A stretch of 24,770 bases of DNA from positions 1 through 24,770 of the forward strand of contig JBFJWU010000002.1 in the NCBI GenBank assembly GCA_041623475.1. Direction: 5' to 3'. Origin of the DNA: JBFJWU01 sp041623475 [NCBI: bacterium] (GTDB lineage: Bacteria > J088). The notes below the pieces were generated by a model. That model was not told the origin of the DNA, searched no databases, and saw only the letters and a list, made by a program, of their open reading frames with translations. Of this stretch, positions 8,025-15,815 are shown in pieces; position 1 is the first letter of the stretch, and each line of letters begins with the position of its first letter. The position numbers were made by a program, and so were the translations under genes.

Positions 8025-8818
8025 ATGGCCGCGGCCTGACTGCGACCACGGTCGCCGGAATCGTCCTGGCCGTTTGGGCGATCGCCAGCATTTTTGTTGG
8101 CGAACAAAGCGGCACCGTCGCCCTCGACCTGGCGCTGCAGCCCCCGGGTCGGGCCGCGCTGCTGGGGACCGACCCGCTGGGCCGCCCGGTCGGCGGCCTG
8201 GTGGCGGCGGGGGCGCGGACGGCGCTGATCATCGGCCTGTGCAGTGTCGCGCTGGCCGGCACTTTTGGGGTGCTGGTCGGTGCAGTTGCTGGTTATGTTG
8301 GCGGCCGCGTTGATGCCATTGCCATGCGGATCGTTGATGTGCTGATGGCGTTCCCGGGCATTATCCTGGCAATAGCGATCACGGCGATCCTGGGTCCCAG
8401 CCTGGGCAACATCGTCCTGGCACTAACCATCCTGGGCTGGACCGGATTCGCCCGACTGGCCCGCGGCCAGGTCCTGCAGCTGAAGCAACAGCCGTATGTG
8501 CTGGCAATCCAGACCCAGGGCGCAACTGCAGGCCGAATCGTGACCCGCCACCTGATCCCGAACCTGCTGGGTCCCGTCACGGTCCAGGCGACATTCGCCG
8601 TCGCCGGTGCGATCCTGGCAGAATCCAGCCTGAGCTTTCTTGGCCTGGGCGACCCAACCCTGCCCAGCTGGGGGGGGCTGCTCAGCGAAGGTGTACGCCA
8701 CCTGCGCCAGGCCCCTTGGCTGTCACTGGCGCCGGGTGCGGCGCTGTTTGCTGTGGTCCTGAGCCTGAACCTGTGCGGCGATGCGCTGGCAGATCGAGCC
8801 GTACCGGGACATCACTGA
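8021..8818 (+). CDS. ABC transporter permease, DppC/OppC family
   Basis: This 265-residue partner of the preceding permease carries the DppC hallmarks. These are LGTDPLGRPVGGLVAAGAR (family form LGTDxxGRDvxSRxxxGaR, here with Pro for the usual Asp), AVAGYVGGRVD, and the EAA-type loop around AIQTQGATAGRIVTRHLIPNLLGPV. The diagnostic AESSLSFLGLGDPTLPSWG follows. It is shorter than the usual 280-300 residues because the N-terminal cytoplasmic segment is brief. The only workable start is a TTG at 8021 within the preceding stop (TTGA, 4-bp overlap) and without its own ribosome site, which points to re-initiation. An ATG at 8025 is out of frame and closes after four codons. Its stop lies inside the last codons of the convergent epimerase gene (7-bp overlap). 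Confidence 0.92.
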   Translation: MNGRGLTATTVAGIVLAVWAIASIFVGEQSGTVALDLALQPPGRAALLGTDPLGRPVGGLVAAGARTALIIGLCSVALAGTFGVLVGAVAGYVGGRVDAIAMRIVDVLMAFPGIILAIAITAILGPSLGNIVLALTILGWTGFARLARGQVLQLKQQPYVLAIQTQGATAGRIVTRHLIPNLLGPVTVQATFAVAGAILAESSLSFLGLGDPTLPSWGGLLSEGVRHLRQAPWLSLAPGAALFAVVLSLNLCGDALADRAVPGHH

Positions 8819-9762
8819 TTGCAAAACCAGTCCAGTGTCTGCTGGATCCCGGTCGCAAAATCCGTCAGCGGTGCCCACCCCGTCTGCCGCAGCTTGTCGC
8901 AGTTGAGGGCCGAGGCTTCCAGGTCTCCGGGTCGCGGGTCTGCATCCGTACAGTCGGCGGCCCGGTCGGCAGCGCGCTCAATTTCGTGCAGGACGGTTCG
9001 GGTGGTCGTCATGATTCCGGTGCCAACGTTGTAAATCCCAGTCAACCGGTTCTCGATCGCGACGCGGTTAGACCGGGCGACGTCCGTTACAAATACGTAA
9101 TCGCGCAGGCAACCATCGTCACCTGCTGACCTGCGGGCAAACAATGACACCGGCTGGCCAGCCATCAGACGTTCAGTGAAGATCGCAACGACCCCGGCTT
9201 CGCCGTGGGGATCCTGGCGCGGCCCGTAGACGTTGGCATACCGCATGGTCGCGTACTCCAGGCCAAACTGCTGCCGATAGACATCCAGGTAATATTCGAA
9301 CGATGCCTTGCTGGCGGCATAGGGGCTGGCCGGTCGGGGGAACCAGTCTTCAAGGGCGGTTTCCCCTTCGGGGACTTCGCCATAGATCGCGCCGCCGGTC
9401 GACGCAAACAGGATCTGCTCGACCTGGTTATTGCGTGCGCTGTCCAGGACATTGAGTCCACCAATGATATTGGTCCTGGCATCAAATGATGGGTCGCCAA
9501 CGGACGCGGCCACACTGACCTGGGCTGCCTGGTGGCTGATCACACCGGGCTGGAAATCGGCGACTGCCTTGTCCAGGGCATCCGGGTCATTGATGTCGAC
9601 CTGGTACAAATGGACACCCGTGGGCAGGTTTTCCCGACGACCGCTGGATAAATTATCCAGGGCTGCGACCTCAAACCCGCAATCCAGCAGCGTTTCAACA
9701 ATGTGGCTGCCGATAAAACCGGCACCACCGGTTACAAGTACGCGTGGTGTTGCCATCGTCAT
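8812..9762 (-). CDS. NAD-dependent nucleotide-sugar epimerase/dehydratase (GalE-like extended SDR)
   Basis: This 316-residue extended short-chain dehydrogenase would act on a UDP- or other NDP-sugar in the cytoplasm. The Rossmann motif TGGAGFIGSH is at 11-20, and D36 in ALDNLSSG fits NAD preference. The active site has ASTGGAIYGE (S121/T122) and Y148-x3-K152 in SPYAASK. The sequence MRYANVYGPRQDP and a C-terminal substrate-binding part complete the family pattern. It most resembles UDP-glucose/UDP-GlcNAc 4-epimerases, but specificity cannot be fixed from sequence alone. The ATG at 9762 shares one base with the upstream adenosyltransferase stop (TGATG) and has GGAG 5 nt upstream; a second ATG lies at 9756. 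It ends the twelve-gene minus-strand run, whose LPS genes it may serve. The end overlaps the convergent permease by 7 bp. Confidence 0.93.
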   Translation of the reverse strand: MTMATPRVLVTGGAGFIGSHIVETLLDCGFEVAALDNLSSGRRENLPTGVHLYQVDINDPDALDKAVADFQPGVISHQAAQVSVAASVGDPSFDARTNIIGGLNVLDSARNNQVEQILFASTGGAIYGEVPEGETALEDWFPRPASPYAASKASFEYYLDVYRQQFGLEYATMRYANVYGPRQDPHGEAGVVAIFTERLMAGQPVSLFARRSAGDDGCLRDYVFVTDVARSNRVAIENRLTGIYNVGTGIMTTTRTVLHEIERAADRAADCTDADPRPGDLEASALNCDKLRQTGWAPLTDFATGIQQTLDWFCNQ

Positions 9763-10331
9763 CAGCGCTCCCCCGGTCGCCACAGTGTTTCCGCAACACC
9801 TGCGTCTTCGGCAATCAGCCTTCCGGCCACAAACAGCCAGTCACTGAGCCGGTTGACATATTTGATTTCATCACCGTCCAGGTCCTCGACCGCAGCCAGT
9901 CGCACCAGGTTGCGCTCGGCACGTCGACAGATTGTCCGTGCCAGGTGGGTCCGGGCCGATGCCTCGCCACCACCGGGCAGGATAAACGATGTCAGGTCCG
10001 GCAGGCGGTCGTTCATCTCGTCGATTTCATTTTCCAGACGCTCGATATCCGTGGCGGTGACCACGGGAGTCCCGTCACGCCGGTCCTCCGGCAACACGGC
10101 CAACTGTGATCCCAGGTCAAACAGTTCATTCTGGATCCGCAGCAACCGCGGCAAAACCGGGGATTCGGCCCCGCGCAGGGCCTCGGCCACCAGGCCGATT
10201 GCCGCATTCAGTTCATCGATTGTCCCGTAGGCCTCGATCCGGGGGGCAGATTTTGACAGTTGCTGGCCACCGGCGAGGCGCGTCTGCCCGGCGTCACCGT
10301 GCCGGGTATAGACCTTGTTAATTCGTACCAA
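9762..10331 (-). CDS. pduO: ATP:cob(I)alamin adenosyltransferase, PduO type
   Basis: This 189-residue enzyme transfers the adenosyl group of ATP to cob(I)alamin to make coenzyme B12. The N-terminal phosphate-binding motif is YTRHGDAGQTRLAGG (8-22; the family usually has TRTGD), then IEAYGTIDELNAAIG (32-46). The helical bundle contains RIQNELFDLGSQLA and the ATP-site signature ARTICRRAER (131-140). I prefer the TTG at 10331: AAGGAG lies 8 nt upstream and the protein then starts right at the conserved VRINKVYTR. A GTG at 10364 would add 11 residues inside the preceding gene. It overlaps the hydrolase gene by 14 bp and the epimerase by one base. No other B12 genes are visible, so this is probably salvage or reactivation of imported corrinoid. 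Confidence 0.93.
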   Translation of the reverse strand: MVRINKVYTRHGDAGQTRLAGGQQLSKSAPRIEAYGTIDELNAAIGLVAEALRGAESPVLPRLLRIQNELFDLGSQLAVLPEDRRDGTPVVTATDIERLENEIDEMNDRLPDLTSFILPGGGEASARTHLARTICRRAERNLVRLAAVEDLDGDEIKYVNRLSDWLFVAGRLIAEDAGVAETLWRPGER

Positions 10332-11034
10332 CTTGGACGCTCCTTGTTGTGCGCTGTCGGGCACAGTCGACCTGCCCGCGAAGCTGTGCTTTCAGTTTGC
10401 CAAATCGAGCGGCCGCAACGGGGGGACCGTGCCCAGGCAGGATCGTCTTTGGCTCCAGGTCCAACAGCTGCAGTGCGCTTTTCTGCCCGGCCGACAAATC
10501 GGCTGTAAACACCGGCACTGGGCCCCGCAGGCGGCCGAACGTTGTCACCAGCGTATCGCCCGACATCAACCACCCCTTGTCGCGGTGCCACAGGCCGATG
10601 CTTCCCGGTGTGTGGCCCGGGGCAGCGACGACCTGCCACGGGCTGCCGAATAACGGCTGGTCATCGGCAAGGTCCTGGACGCTGCCGACGCGCAGCCTGG
10701 CGAACCGGTGTTCGAGCTCATGCAGGGCGCGCCCGGCCAGGCCACCGTAACCGGGATGTGGCTGCTCGCCCCTGAGGAAACAGGCATCGTCGATATGGGC
10801 CAATACAGGTACGCCGATCCGCGCAAACTGGGCAGCCGTGCCGGCATGATCCGCGTGTGCGTGGGTCAGGACAACTGCTGCAAGACTGTGCGGAGGGATT
10901 CCCCGTTTGTTTAATTGCCGGCAGATCCACGGGAACATCCCGGCGGCGCCGCAGTCGACCAGAACCCAGCCAGCCCGGGTCTCAATCAGGTACAGGTTAA
11001 GGACAAATGAAAACGGTATTCGGACCGGCCGCAC
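10318..11034 (-). CDS. Metallo-beta-lactamase-fold hydrolase
   Basis: This 238-residue cytoplasmic protein has the MBL metal-binding set: HAHADH at 58-63, H141 in APGHTPGS, D160 in MSGDTLV and H202 in LPGHGP. That is the layout of dinuclear zinc hydrolases of the glyoxalase II/RNase Z-like superfamily. The protein lacks extra domains, so its substrate (thioester, lactone or phosphodiester) is open. The start is a GTG two bases after the gmk stop, with no clear ribosome site of its own, so translation probably depends on gmk. The end overlaps the cobalamin adenosyltransferase start by 14 bp. The family is certain; the function is not. Confidence 0.9.
   Translation of the reverse strand: MRPVRIPFSFVLNLYLIETRAGWVLVDCGAAGMFPWICRQLNKRGIPPHSLAAVVLTHAHADHAGTAAQFARIGVPVLAHIDDACFLRGEQPHPGYGGLAGRALHELEHRFARLRVGSVQDLADDQPLFGSPWQVVAAPGHTPGSIGLWHRDKGWLMSGDTLVTTFGRLRGPVPVFTADLSAGQKSALQLLDLEPKTILPGHGPPVAAARFGKLKAQLRGQVDCARQRTTRSVQVGTN
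10340..10345 (-). promoter_or_regulatory. Ribosome binding site that selects a TTG start
   Basis: AAGGAG on the minus strand, 8 nt before the TTG at 10331. It is the best Shine-Dalgarno in this stretch and lies inside the upstream hydrolase gene. It favours the TTG over the GTG at 10364, which has no such signal. Confidence 0.65.
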
Positions 11035-11036
11035 CG

Positions 11037-11642
11037 TCAGTGGTCTGCGCCGGTTGCCACCGCCGAGCGGCTGCTGCGCTCGTTCGAGATGACGGCGACC
11101 AGTTCTGCCACGGCAGCATCCAGGTCATCGTTGACGATCCGGTATTTGTACCTGTCCGCCCGCTCCATTTCCTGCATGCTGACCTGCAGACGACGGCGAA
11201 TATCGTCCTCGCTGTCGGTCCCCCGCCCGCGCAGGCGTCGCTCCAGTTCCTCGGCGCTGGGCGGCAGGATAAAGACACTCACCGCATCCGGCAACGCGTC
11301 GATGATCTGCTCGGCACCCTGGACATCGATTTCGACCAGCAGGTCAATGCCATCGCTGGCTGCCCGGTCGACTTCGTCACGACTGGTGCCGTAATAGTTG
11401 CCGTATACATTTGCTGATTCCAGAAAGCGGTCCCGGCTGCGCAGGGATTCGAATTCGTCCAGGTCGACGAAGAAGTAATCGTGGCCGTGCTGCTCGCCGT
11501 CCCGCTGGCACCGCGTCGTATGACTTACGGAAAAACGGATTCGGTCCAGTTGTTCCAGGGCGCGACGACAAATTGTGGTCTTGCCGGTCCCACTGGGTGC
11601 ACTGACCACAATGACAAACGGCCGATGAATCGGGGGCTCCAT
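11037..11642 (-). CDS. gmk: Guanylate kinase
   Basis: This 201-residue enzyme phosphorylates GMP to GDP with ATP in the cytoplasm. The P-loop is SAPSGTGKTT (14-23). It is followed by the GMP-binding segment SVSHTTRCQRDGEQHGHDYFFV, the FLESANVYGNYYGTS stretch and VEIDVQGAEQI. The lid region is RLRGRGTDSEDDIRRRL. Residues match the bacterial family over the full length. The start is an ATG at 11642, four bases after the yicC stop. A yicC-gmk pair is widespread in bacteria, so this part of the long operon is conventional. The gene ends two bases before the MBL-fold hydrolase. Confidence 0.97.
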   Translation of the reverse strand: MEPPIHRPFVIVVSAPSGTGKTTICRRALEQLDRIRFSVSHTTRCQRDGEQHGHDYFFVDLDEFESLRSRDRFLESANVYGNYYGTSRDEVDRAASDGIDLLVEIDVQGAEQIIDALPDAVSVFILPPSAEELERRLRGRGTDSEDDIRRRLQVSMQEMERADRYKYRIVNDDLDAAVAELVAVISNERSSRSAVATGADH

Positions 11643-11646
11643 CGAT

Positions 11647-12498
11647 TCATTCTATATTTTGAACCTGTTCCCGCAACTGTTCGACGGTTGCCCGCAGGTC
11701 TACAGCGATCGTTTTGGCATCAATCCACGCCGATTTTGACGAAATGGTGTGGATCTCGCGACCCATTTCCTGGACCAGGACATCGATCTTGCGACCCACC
11801 GGGCCGTCGGCCGCCAGCATTTCCGCCGCCGACTGCAAGTGGTGGTCCAATCGATCCAGTTCCTCGGTAATATCGCTGCGCATCAAGAGCGCCGCCAGTT
11901 CTTCCTCGATCCGGCCCGCATCCTGGACCGAAATTCCCGAATCCTGGAGTTCCCTGACCTTGTCAGCCAGCACCGTTGCACGGGCGGCCTGTTCCGACGG
12001 CCGGCCCGCGACCAGCTTGTCCAATCCGGCGCGAATGTCGTCCAACTGCCCGGCCAGGACCTGGTGCAATGCCAAACCCTCGGACCTGCGGGATTCGATC
12101 AGACTTGCCAACGCTGAACGGGCCGTATCCAGGACAAGCTGTTCGGGCACCACCGGTCGCGCACCCTGCAACGCGGACGCATCAACGGGCAGCGCGCGCC
12201 CAAGGGCAATGCGCTGGCGAAACTGCTGGGACTTGAGCCGGTTCAACTGCACCGGATCCAGGCTGGCGGTGCCAGATCCCTGCTGCCCTGCTTCGACGCG
12301 AACGTCGACCTTGCCGCGGTTCAACCGCTTGCCGACCAGTTGGACCAGTTGATGCTCCAGGGCCAGGTTGCGCGGGCTGGTCGAAACGCGAACGTCCCGG
12401 CCCCGCTGGTTCACCGAGCGCATTTCGACAGCGATTGTCCAGTTCCCATCCCGTGATTCGGCGCGGCCGAATCCGGTCATACTTTGCCAGTCAGGCAT
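11647..12498 (-). CDS. yicC: YicC-family endoribonuclease/stress-induced protein
   Basis: This 283-residue protein belongs to the YicC family, shown in E. coli to be an RNA-degrading enzyme that affects small RNAs. The N-terminal signature SMTGFGRAE is at 6-14, followed by VEMRSVNQR (24-32) and LNRGKVDVRVE. The C-terminal DUF1732 part contains RIEEELAALLMRSDITEELDRLDHH and the metal-site segment VQEMGREIHTISSKS (the family form is usually REANTxxSKS), ending LREQVQNIE. Its ATG overlaps the end of the O-antigen-ligase-family gene by 8 bp, and gmk starts four bases after its stop. Identity is secure from both ends of the protein. Confidence 0.95.
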   Translation of the reverse strand: MPDWQSMTGFGRAESRDGNWTIAVEMRSVNQRGRDVRVSTSPRNLALEHQLVQLVGKRLNRGKVDVRVEAGQQGSGTASLDPVQLNRLKSQQFRQRIALGRALPVDASALQGARPVVPEQLVLDTARSALASLIESRRSEGLALHQVLAGQLDDIRAGLDKLVAGRPSEQAARATVLADKVRELQDSGISVQDAGRIEEELAALLMRSDITEELDRLDHHLQSAAEMLAADGPVGRKIDVLVQEMGREIHTISSKSAWIDAKTIAVDLRATVEQLREQVQNIE

Positions 12499-13687
12499 TC
12501 AATTGCACCCTGTCCACATGGTCCGTATTCATACCGGACGCCCACCATATGCAATGACCTGCTGTCAAGAAGAACAATGTCGCCACCTCGCCATCGTAGA
12601 AATTCAGTTCAAACATCCCTGCAACCGTCATGGCGGTCAGAATAGCAAGCGCGGGCGCACGCCGTTGGACTGCAGACCTCCAGACACTGATAGCGATACC
12701 AGCCAGCAGGGCCAACCATCCAATCAGGCCGATAATTCCGCTCTCGGCAAAAATGTGCAGAGGGACGTTGTGGGCATGCGCGGTACTTCCGCCTTTGGGC
12801 GCTCGCGTTTTGGCTTCGGTTGTGAAACGCCCGGGCCCGACCCCCAGCGGATGCTCCCGCCCCATTTCGATCGCAGCATCCCACAACTCAAACCGTCGAC
12901 CGACCGACCCGGCATCATTGTTGTACTGGTGGACCGCAAATTCAACCCGTGCCTTGGTCGCCGGTAACACCATGATTGCACCGGCCGCCACGGAAACAGC
13001 GACCAGCATCGGCCAATACCGACGGGGGCGCAGGACCAAGAAAGGCAATACAGCGGCCATTGCACCCAGCCAGGCGCTGCGGGTACCTGACAAAAGCAGC
13101 AGCGCTACCGCGATCGCAGTCGAAATCTGGCGCGGACGGCGCTCGCCCACCGGCACCGTACCGAACACAAGCATCAGCATCGAGACGCCACCCAGCGTCA
13201 AAGTCAACCCCAGCAGAGAACCGGTCATCCACAACGACTTGCCGCGCCAAAAAAACTCCGGCGCCGCTGGCAAGCCCCAGGCCGCCAGGTCATACCCGAA
13301 TACCGTCGCAATCGCGTACACCAGATTGAGGCTCATCGCGCCAAACAGTATCCATGCGCCGTCGCGATTTCGGGCGAGCACGCCTGTTGCGCCCCAGGCA
13401 AGGGCAGCCAACCGCCAGTCCTTGGCCAGGTGGCGAGCGCTGACAGCGAGGTCCGGCGACCAGAGAACCGCCAGAATCCGCGCAACCAGGTAAATCAGAA
13501 TCCCCCATCCCCAAGGCGCCAGCTTGAATTCGCTGAAATGCCCCTGGCGCAACCGGTACAAAAGAAATGCGCAACCGACACCCAGAAACAGGTTCAGCGG
13601 AAATATCCCGAGGAAACAGGCACCCGCCAGAGACCAGGCGAACAACGACTCGACGCGCGCGCTGGAAAGCTTGTTTGCAATCTCCAC
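12491..13687 (-). CDS. O-antigen ligase/polymerase family membrane protein (Wzy_C domain)
   Basis: This 398-residue polytopic inner-membrane protein has about ten hydrophobic segments. A conserved Arg sits in LLSGTRSAWLG (R203). The large periplasmic loop carries PLGVGPGRF (280-288) and HNVPLHIFAESGIIG (306-320), the H-N-x-GxxG signature of WaaL ligases and Wzy_C proteins. It should transfer lipid-linked polysaccharide to lipid A-core, or polymerise it. Placement next to a heptose-kinase-like gene and a family 9 glycosyltransferase favours the WaaL role, but ligase and polymerase cannot be separated by sequence alone. The start is a GTG five bases after the kinase stop, without a clear ribosome site, so coupling is likely. 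It overlaps yicC by 8 bp. Confidence 0.88.
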   Translation of the reverse strand: MEIANKLSSARVESLFAWSLAGACFLGIFPLNLFLGVGCAFLLYRLRQGHFSEFKLAPWGWGILIYLVARILAVLWSPDLAVSARHLAKDWRLAALAWGATGVLARNRDGAWILFGAMSLNLVYAIATVFGYDLAAWGLPAAPEFFWRGKSLWMTGSLLGLTLTLGGVSMLMLVFGTVPVGERRPRQISTAIAVALLLLSGTRSAWLGAMAAVLPFLVLRPRRYWPMLVAVSVAAGAIMVLPATKARVEFAVHQYNNDAGSVGRRFELWDAAIEMGREHPLGVGPGRFTTEAKTRAPKGGSTAHAHNVPLHIFAESGIIGLIGWLALLAGIAISVWRSAVQRRAPALAILTAMTVAGMFELNFYDGEVATLFFLTAGHCIWWASGMNTDHVDRVQLNA

Positions 13688-13692
13688 GGTGG

Positions 13693-14667
13693 TTACTGGG
13701 CTGACTCGATGACTTCAGCCGGATAGACGGTTGCCGTTCCCAGTTTCTGTACGACCAGGCCGGCACAAAGGTTCGCAAATTTCAGGGTCGTCTGGATGTC
13801 GACGCCCAGGCCACGCAGCACTGACACAACTGCAATCATGGTGTCTCCGGCACCGGAAACGTCAAATACCTGCCGGGGCACCGTCGGGATGGTGCCCGCA
13901 CCGGCGGTATCGGACATCCAGACAACGCCGCGGGCCCCCAGGGTAACAAAAACCTCGCTGAATTCCGCCGCATCGAAGAACCGACGCACCAGTTCGTGGT
14001 CATCGATCGATTGCTCGGGCGGAAGCCGCAGGAAGTCGCGCGCTTCCTGCTCGTTGGGTGTCGTCCCGCCAGCGGAACCATATGAGGGGACGTGGTGCGG
14101 AATCGGATCAACACAGGCATAAACGCCTGCCGGAGTAGCCGCGATCAGGTCGCGACTGTGTCCGGGATCCAGGACACCCTTTGCATAGTCGCTGAACACG
14201 ATCGCCCGCGTGTCTGGCCCGCAGTCAGCTACTGACTGCCGGATCTGGCTGACGATCTGATCCGACACGCTGGACGTCGTTTCCTGGTCGACGCGAACAA
14301 CCTGCTGGCCCCGACAGACAACGCGGGTCTTGACCGCGGTCCGCCGCCCGGGTTCGACAATCATCGCCGCGTCATCAACGCCTGCTGCGGTCATGGCCGC
14401 CCGCAAACGATCGCCTTCGGGGTCGTCGCCAACAACACCGATCAAGACCGGTCTGGCACCCAGGTCAGCCAGGTTCCGGGCCACGTTGGCAGCACCACCC
14501 AGGCAATCGACCTGTCGTTCAACCTTGACCACAGGAACGGGTGCCTCGGGACTGAGCCTGCGGCTGTCACCATACAGGTAGACATCCAGCATCACGTCGC
14601 CAACCACCATGACCTGAGTCCCGTTGATGCGGTCCAGCAACTTTCTTGCGGAGTCCTGGTCAATCAA
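13693..14667 (-). CDS. rfaE1: D-glycero-D-manno-heptose-7-phosphate kinase-like protein (PfkB family, RfaE domain I)
   Basis: This 324-residue sugar kinase matches the kinase half of HldE, which makes heptose-1,7-bisphosphate for LPS core. Visible marks are VVGDVMLDVYLYGDSRRLSPEAPVPV, split around residue 34 (21-46), and GGAANVARNL (58-67). Also present are KTRVVCRGQQVVRVDQE, SDYAKGVL, TPNEQEA and the catalytic base D275 in DVSGAGDTMIA. The DPK motif expected before the substrate loop reads DPI (187-189). There is no C-terminal adenylyltransferase domain, so that step must be done by a separate protein (HldC type) elsewhere. The start is a TTG at 14667 with AAGGAA 6 nt upstream. It sits between a glycosyltransferase of the heptosyltransferase family (10-bp gap) and the O-antigen-ligase-family gene. 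Confidence 0.9.
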   Translation of the reverse strand: MIDQDSARKLLDRINGTQVMVVGDVMLDVYLYGDSRRLSPEAPVPVVKVERQVDCLGGAANVARNLADLGARPVLIGVVGDDPEGDRLRAAMTAAGVDDAAMIVEPGRRTAVKTRVVCRGQQVVRVDQETTSSVSDQIVSQIRQSVADCGPDTRAIVFSDYAKGVLDPGHSRDLIAATPAGVYACVDPIPHHVPSYGSAGGTTPNEQEARDFLRLPPEQSIDDHELVRRFFDAAEFSEVFVTLGARGVVWMSDTAGAGTIPTVPRQVFDVSGAGDTMIAVVSVLRGLGVDIQTTLKFANLCAGLVVQKLGTATVYPAEVIESAQ

Positions 14668-14673
14668 TTGAAA

Positions 14674-14679
14674 TTCCTT
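14674..14679 (-). promoter_or_regulatory. Ribosome binding site for the TTG-started kinase gene
   Basis: AAGGAA on the minus strand, 6 nt before the TTG at 14667. It partly overlaps the stop codon (TAA, 14678-14680) of the preceding glycosyltransferase, so a ribosome ending there is delivered directly to the next start. Confidence 0.6.
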
Positions 14680-15643
14680 ACCTGTCGACCGCGGTCCCGA
14701 TTCGCAGGTCCCCCAGAACCTGGACCACGGTGACCGATTTCATGCAGTCGTGGTGGCCCAATGGGCATTCGTCGCTGCCAAACGGTGAACACGGCTGGCA
14801 TTCGAGCCTCGCAGATGTCGCAGTGTGCTCACCCCATGGTACATATCCCAGTCGTTCATTGGTAGGGCCATAGATGACGTGGACCGGAATGCCGAGGCCA
14901 GCGGCCAGGTGCGCCAGGCCCGTGTCGCCGGCAACGACACTGTTCAACAACGACATCTGTCGAGCCAGGCCTGCCAATGGACGGCCAACCCATTGGTCGT
15001 CTTCCGGTTCAGCAAGCAGCTGGATGTCAGCGGCTTCACCCGCTCCGCCGATCCAGGCAACGGAATAACCACGGGACCGTATCTGTGCCGCCAGCTCACG
15101 CCAGCGATCAACAGGCCAGCGTTTCGTGGCCCAGGCTGCACCTGGCACCAATCCGACCATCCGCGTTTTGTCAGGATCCGCCACTTGCAGCCACGCACCA
15201 TTGATGGCGGGAACGCCGATGGCGTCGCAGAAACGATCGACAACGTGCTGCATCTGATCGACAGACGAACCACCGATTATCCGACGGCGCACGTCAAGTT
15301 GCCGATCGTACTGCACTGACGGAATCCAGAACATCAGGACCCGCATCAGCCGCGAACGAATCGACCCGTGCAGGTCGACCAATCGGGACGGCCGCCAGGC
15401 CCGTACAGTGCCTGCCAGCCGGACCAGATCCACCAGTCCGGCAGCAGGGGCAAGCTCAATAACATGCAGCCCGGTTACCATCCGGGCCATCCTGGCGTAT
15501 TCTGATTTTGTAACGAGTGCGACGGCGGTGTACCGGCCCGACCGGATCGCGGCAGCGGCGGCGGCGCATGCCAGGATGACATCACCCATTGAACTGAACC
15601 GGATCAGGATCAGCCGCGAGCGCTCCGCCTGTTCAGGGGCCAT
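14678..15643 (-). CDS. Glycosyltransferase family 9 protein (ADP-heptose:LPS heptosyltransferase-like)
   Basis: This 321-residue GT-B enzyme should add heptose or a related sugar to the LPS core on the cytoplasmic face of the inner membrane. The acceptor-side motif is IRFSSMGDVIL (14-24), with the presumed catalytic D21. The donor domain has LVPGAAWATKRWP (165-177) with K174, and AGDTGLAHLAAGLGIP (238-253) with D240, then YGPTN. A C-terminal Cys cluster (CQPC, then ECP and DCM) matches that of RfaF-like proteins. The adjacent heptose-kinase-like gene supports a heptosyltransferase role, though WaaC and WaaF types cannot be told apart. Its ATG overlaps the Trm112-like gene by 11 bp. Confidence 0.93.
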   Translation of the reverse strand: MAPEQAERSRLILIRFSSMGDVILACAAAAAAIRSGRYTAVALVTKSEYARMARMVTGLHVIELAPAAGLVDLVRLAGTVRAWRPSRLVDLHGSIRSRLMRVLMFWIPSVQYDRQLDVRRRIIGGSSVDQMQHVVDRFCDAIGVPAINGAWLQVADPDKTRMVGLVPGAAWATKRWPVDRWRELAAQIRSRGYSVAWIGGAGEAADIQLLAEPEDDQWVGRPLAGLARQMSLLNSVVAGDTGLAHLAAGLGIPVHVIYGPTNERLGYVPWGEHTATSARLECQPCSPFGSDECPLGHHDCMKSVTVVQVLGDLRIGTAVDR

Positions 15644-15815
15644 TCGCCGGATCTATGTCCGAACTGTCCCCGACTGGCCGGGCCCGATCCAGCAACAGGA
15701 CCGGCGTCCCATCCTCGACCGGATAATCCAGATTGCATTGGACGCACCGCAACACCGCCAGATCAGGCAGTTCCTGCAGGCCGGACTTACAGTCCGGACA
15801 CGCGAGGATTTTCAT
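15633..15815 (-). CDS. Trm112-family (YcaR-like) small zinc-binding protein
   Basis: This 60-residue protein starts MKILACPDCKSGL and has a four-cysteine zinc ribbon: C6, C9, C24 and C27 (CVQC). Next come LDYPVEDGTPVLL, the usual Trm112/UPF0434 signature. Eukaryotic Trm112 activates methyltransferases; bacterial members are often linked to LPS biosynthesis genes (lpxK-ycaR-kdsB in E. coli). Here it sits between rsmE and LPS-core genes, so either context could matter. I chose the ATG at 15815; longer frames begin inside the upstream gene and lack family similarity. It overlaps the upstream zinc-ribbon gene by 29 bp and the glycosyltransferase by 11 bp. Confidence 0.92.
   Translation of the reverse strand: MKILACPDCKSGLQELPDLAVLRCVQCNLDYPVEDGTPVLLLDRARPVGDSSDIDPANGP

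Noticed and set aside
8025-8039. ATG at 8025 as the start of the second permease
   Set aside because: It is out of frame with the permease and hits a stop after four codons; the TTG at 8021 is in frame.
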